From Desulfobacterales bacterium (GTDB lineage Bacteria > Desulfobacterota > DSM-4660 > Desulfatiglandales > Desulfatiglandaceae): DNA of 6,222 nt. The notes under the pieces were generated by a model, which ran no database searches, had not been told where the DNA came from, and saw nothing but the letters and a program-made list of their open reading frames with translations. This document shows positions 5,644-6,222 of the stretch, in pieces. Both the position numbers and the translations under genes were made by a program. How positions within the stretch are numbered: the first letter of the stretch is position 1; each line of letters opens with the position of its first letter. The stretch covers positions 1 through 6,222 of the forward strand of contig JAKLQB010000627.1 of assembly GCA_022013615.1 (NCBI GenBank). Direction: 5' to 3'.

Positions 5644-5676
5644 CGGAGCTAATTTGATAACCAAAAGGAGACGCAC

Positions 5677-6222
5677 ATGTTTGAACTGAAAAAGGGTATA
5701 GATATTCTCAACCATATCGGCGGAGTAAAGAGTGCTGAAGAGGTGGAGAAAGTATTTAGGGATTCAATGGATGATGACAATTTTCAAAAGATCCAAAGGA
5801 TCAAGAATGAAGAAGCCCGGCTGAAAATAGCCAATGCCATAATTATGGGCCAGCCTGACAATGTATTTGTAAATACAGGTACACCTGAAGATAAACAGTT
5901 TATTATTGATCTTTCCCTTAAAAAAGGGGAAGAATCGAATCTTGCCATCAAAGACCATACCATCCACTACGACCTTGCTGATGAACAGGGGCGGATCATT
6001 GACCGCACGTACTACATTGCCAATGATGACGAACGCGTAAGCGCACTTGCACAAAGGATCAGCAGAGATGATGCATACAAATATGTTAAGGAATATATGA
6101 CAGGTATCATGAAGGGTATGACCCTTGTTGTCGGATTTTACTCACGCGGTCCGGTTGGAGCTGAACCAACTATTCCAGCTATTGAAGCTACTACTTCAGC
6201 ATATGTCTGCCATAGTGCAGAA
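5677..6222 (+). CDS. pckG: Phosphoenolpyruvate carboxykinase (GTP), N-terminal part (runs off window)
   Basis: The frame starts at ATG with a strong Shine-Dalgarno (AAAAGGAG, 5663-5670) and stays open for 182 codons to the window end. GTP-type PEPCK interconverts oxaloacetate and PEP plus CO2 in the cytosol, for gluconeogenesis or, in anaerobes, anaplerosis. Evidence is the segment VFVNTGTPEDKQFI (about 67-80), matching the (V/I)xxGS/TxED N-terminal motif of the family, and the later GFYSRGPVGAEPTIPAIEATTSAYVCHSAE stretch (about 153-182). The latter corresponds to the family's (F/L)SMGPxGSPxSxxxIExTDSxYV region. The sequence looks closer to archaeal PEPCK than to the classical animal or actinobacterial form. 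The GTP-binding P-loop and the metal-binding residues would be downstream. The family is likely; the subtype rests on recalled sequence patterns. Confidence 0.8.
   Translation, partial: MFELKKGIDILNHIGGVKSAEEVEKVFRDSMDDDNFQKIQRIKNEEARLKIANAIIMGQPDNVFVNTGTPEDKQFIIDLSLKKGEESNLAIKDHTIHYDLADEQGRIIDRTYYIANDDERVSALAQRISRDDAYKYVKEYMTGIMKGMTLVVGFYSRGPVGAEPTIPAIEATTSAYVCHSAE

Larger units (their letters stand above)
5461..5676 (+). other. Long structured leader upstream of pckG
   Basis: No open frame of note was found in this stretch. It holds three inverted repeats: ATTGGAAT/ATTCCAAT (5491-5498 and 5516-5523, perfect 8 bp, followed by TTT), AGTTGTG/TACAACT (5545-5551 and 5571-5577, with one G-T pair), and a 9-bp stem with two G-U pairs (5601-5609 with 5628-5636). 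A T6 run lies at 5594-5599. The region could regulate pckG after transcription starts, or be a degenerate intergenic repeat array. It matches no riboswitch class that I recognise. Confidence 0.4.

Overview
The window looks like chromosomal DNA of a Gram-negative anaerobe, most likely a sulfate-reducer-type deltaproteobacterium (Desulfobacterota). This is an inference from the combination of a NifA-type sigma54 activator next to a PilZ protein, an archaeal-flavoured GTP-type PEP carboxykinase, a selenocysteine-lyase-like cysteine desulfurase, moderate GC and good Shine-Dalgarno sites. No marker gene fixes the taxon, and there are no RNA genes, CRISPR arrays, transposases or phage genes.

Layout. 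1-207 is the end of a PilZ-domain gene. It is followed in the same frame, after one TAA and a 39-nt gap, by a complete GAF/AAA+/HTH sigma54-dependent activator (247-1821). 1822-2141 has no intact gene: it holds a weak hairpin, a frame-broken remnant of a CopG/ribbon-helix-helix antitoxin (about 1861-2007) and a terminator-like hairpin (2034-2079). Converging from the other strand is a two-gene unit: a stand-alone beta-ketoacyl-ACP synthase III (fabH, GTG start, 3396-2407) and a small ribbon-helix-helix protein (2399-2142) whose Shine-Dalgarno overlaps the fabH stop. No toxin gene accompanies either antitoxin-like sequence.

3397-3658 is a divergent control region with three inverted repeats. 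One, the perfect 12-bp palindrome TGTCAATTGACA, overlaps the -35 of a good sigma70 promoter. That promoter drives a PLP cysteine desulfurase (3659-4819) whose active-site loop (ACHD) resembles selenocysteine lyase rather than IscS. An isochorismatase-fold cysteine hydrolase overlaps it by 14 bp (4806-5393), but an in-frame TAA at codon 35 splits it although everything else in the frame, including the Asp/Lys/Cys triad, is intact.

5394-5676 is a long non-coding stretch with a near-consensus sigma70 promoter (5432-5460), a roughly 210-nt leader with several inverted repeats and short direct repeats, and then the first 182 codons of a GTP-type phosphoenolpyruvate carboxykinase running off the window end. 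The genes do not form one pathway. Four transcription units can be read: PilZ-activator, fabH-RHH, desulfurase-hydrolase and pckG.
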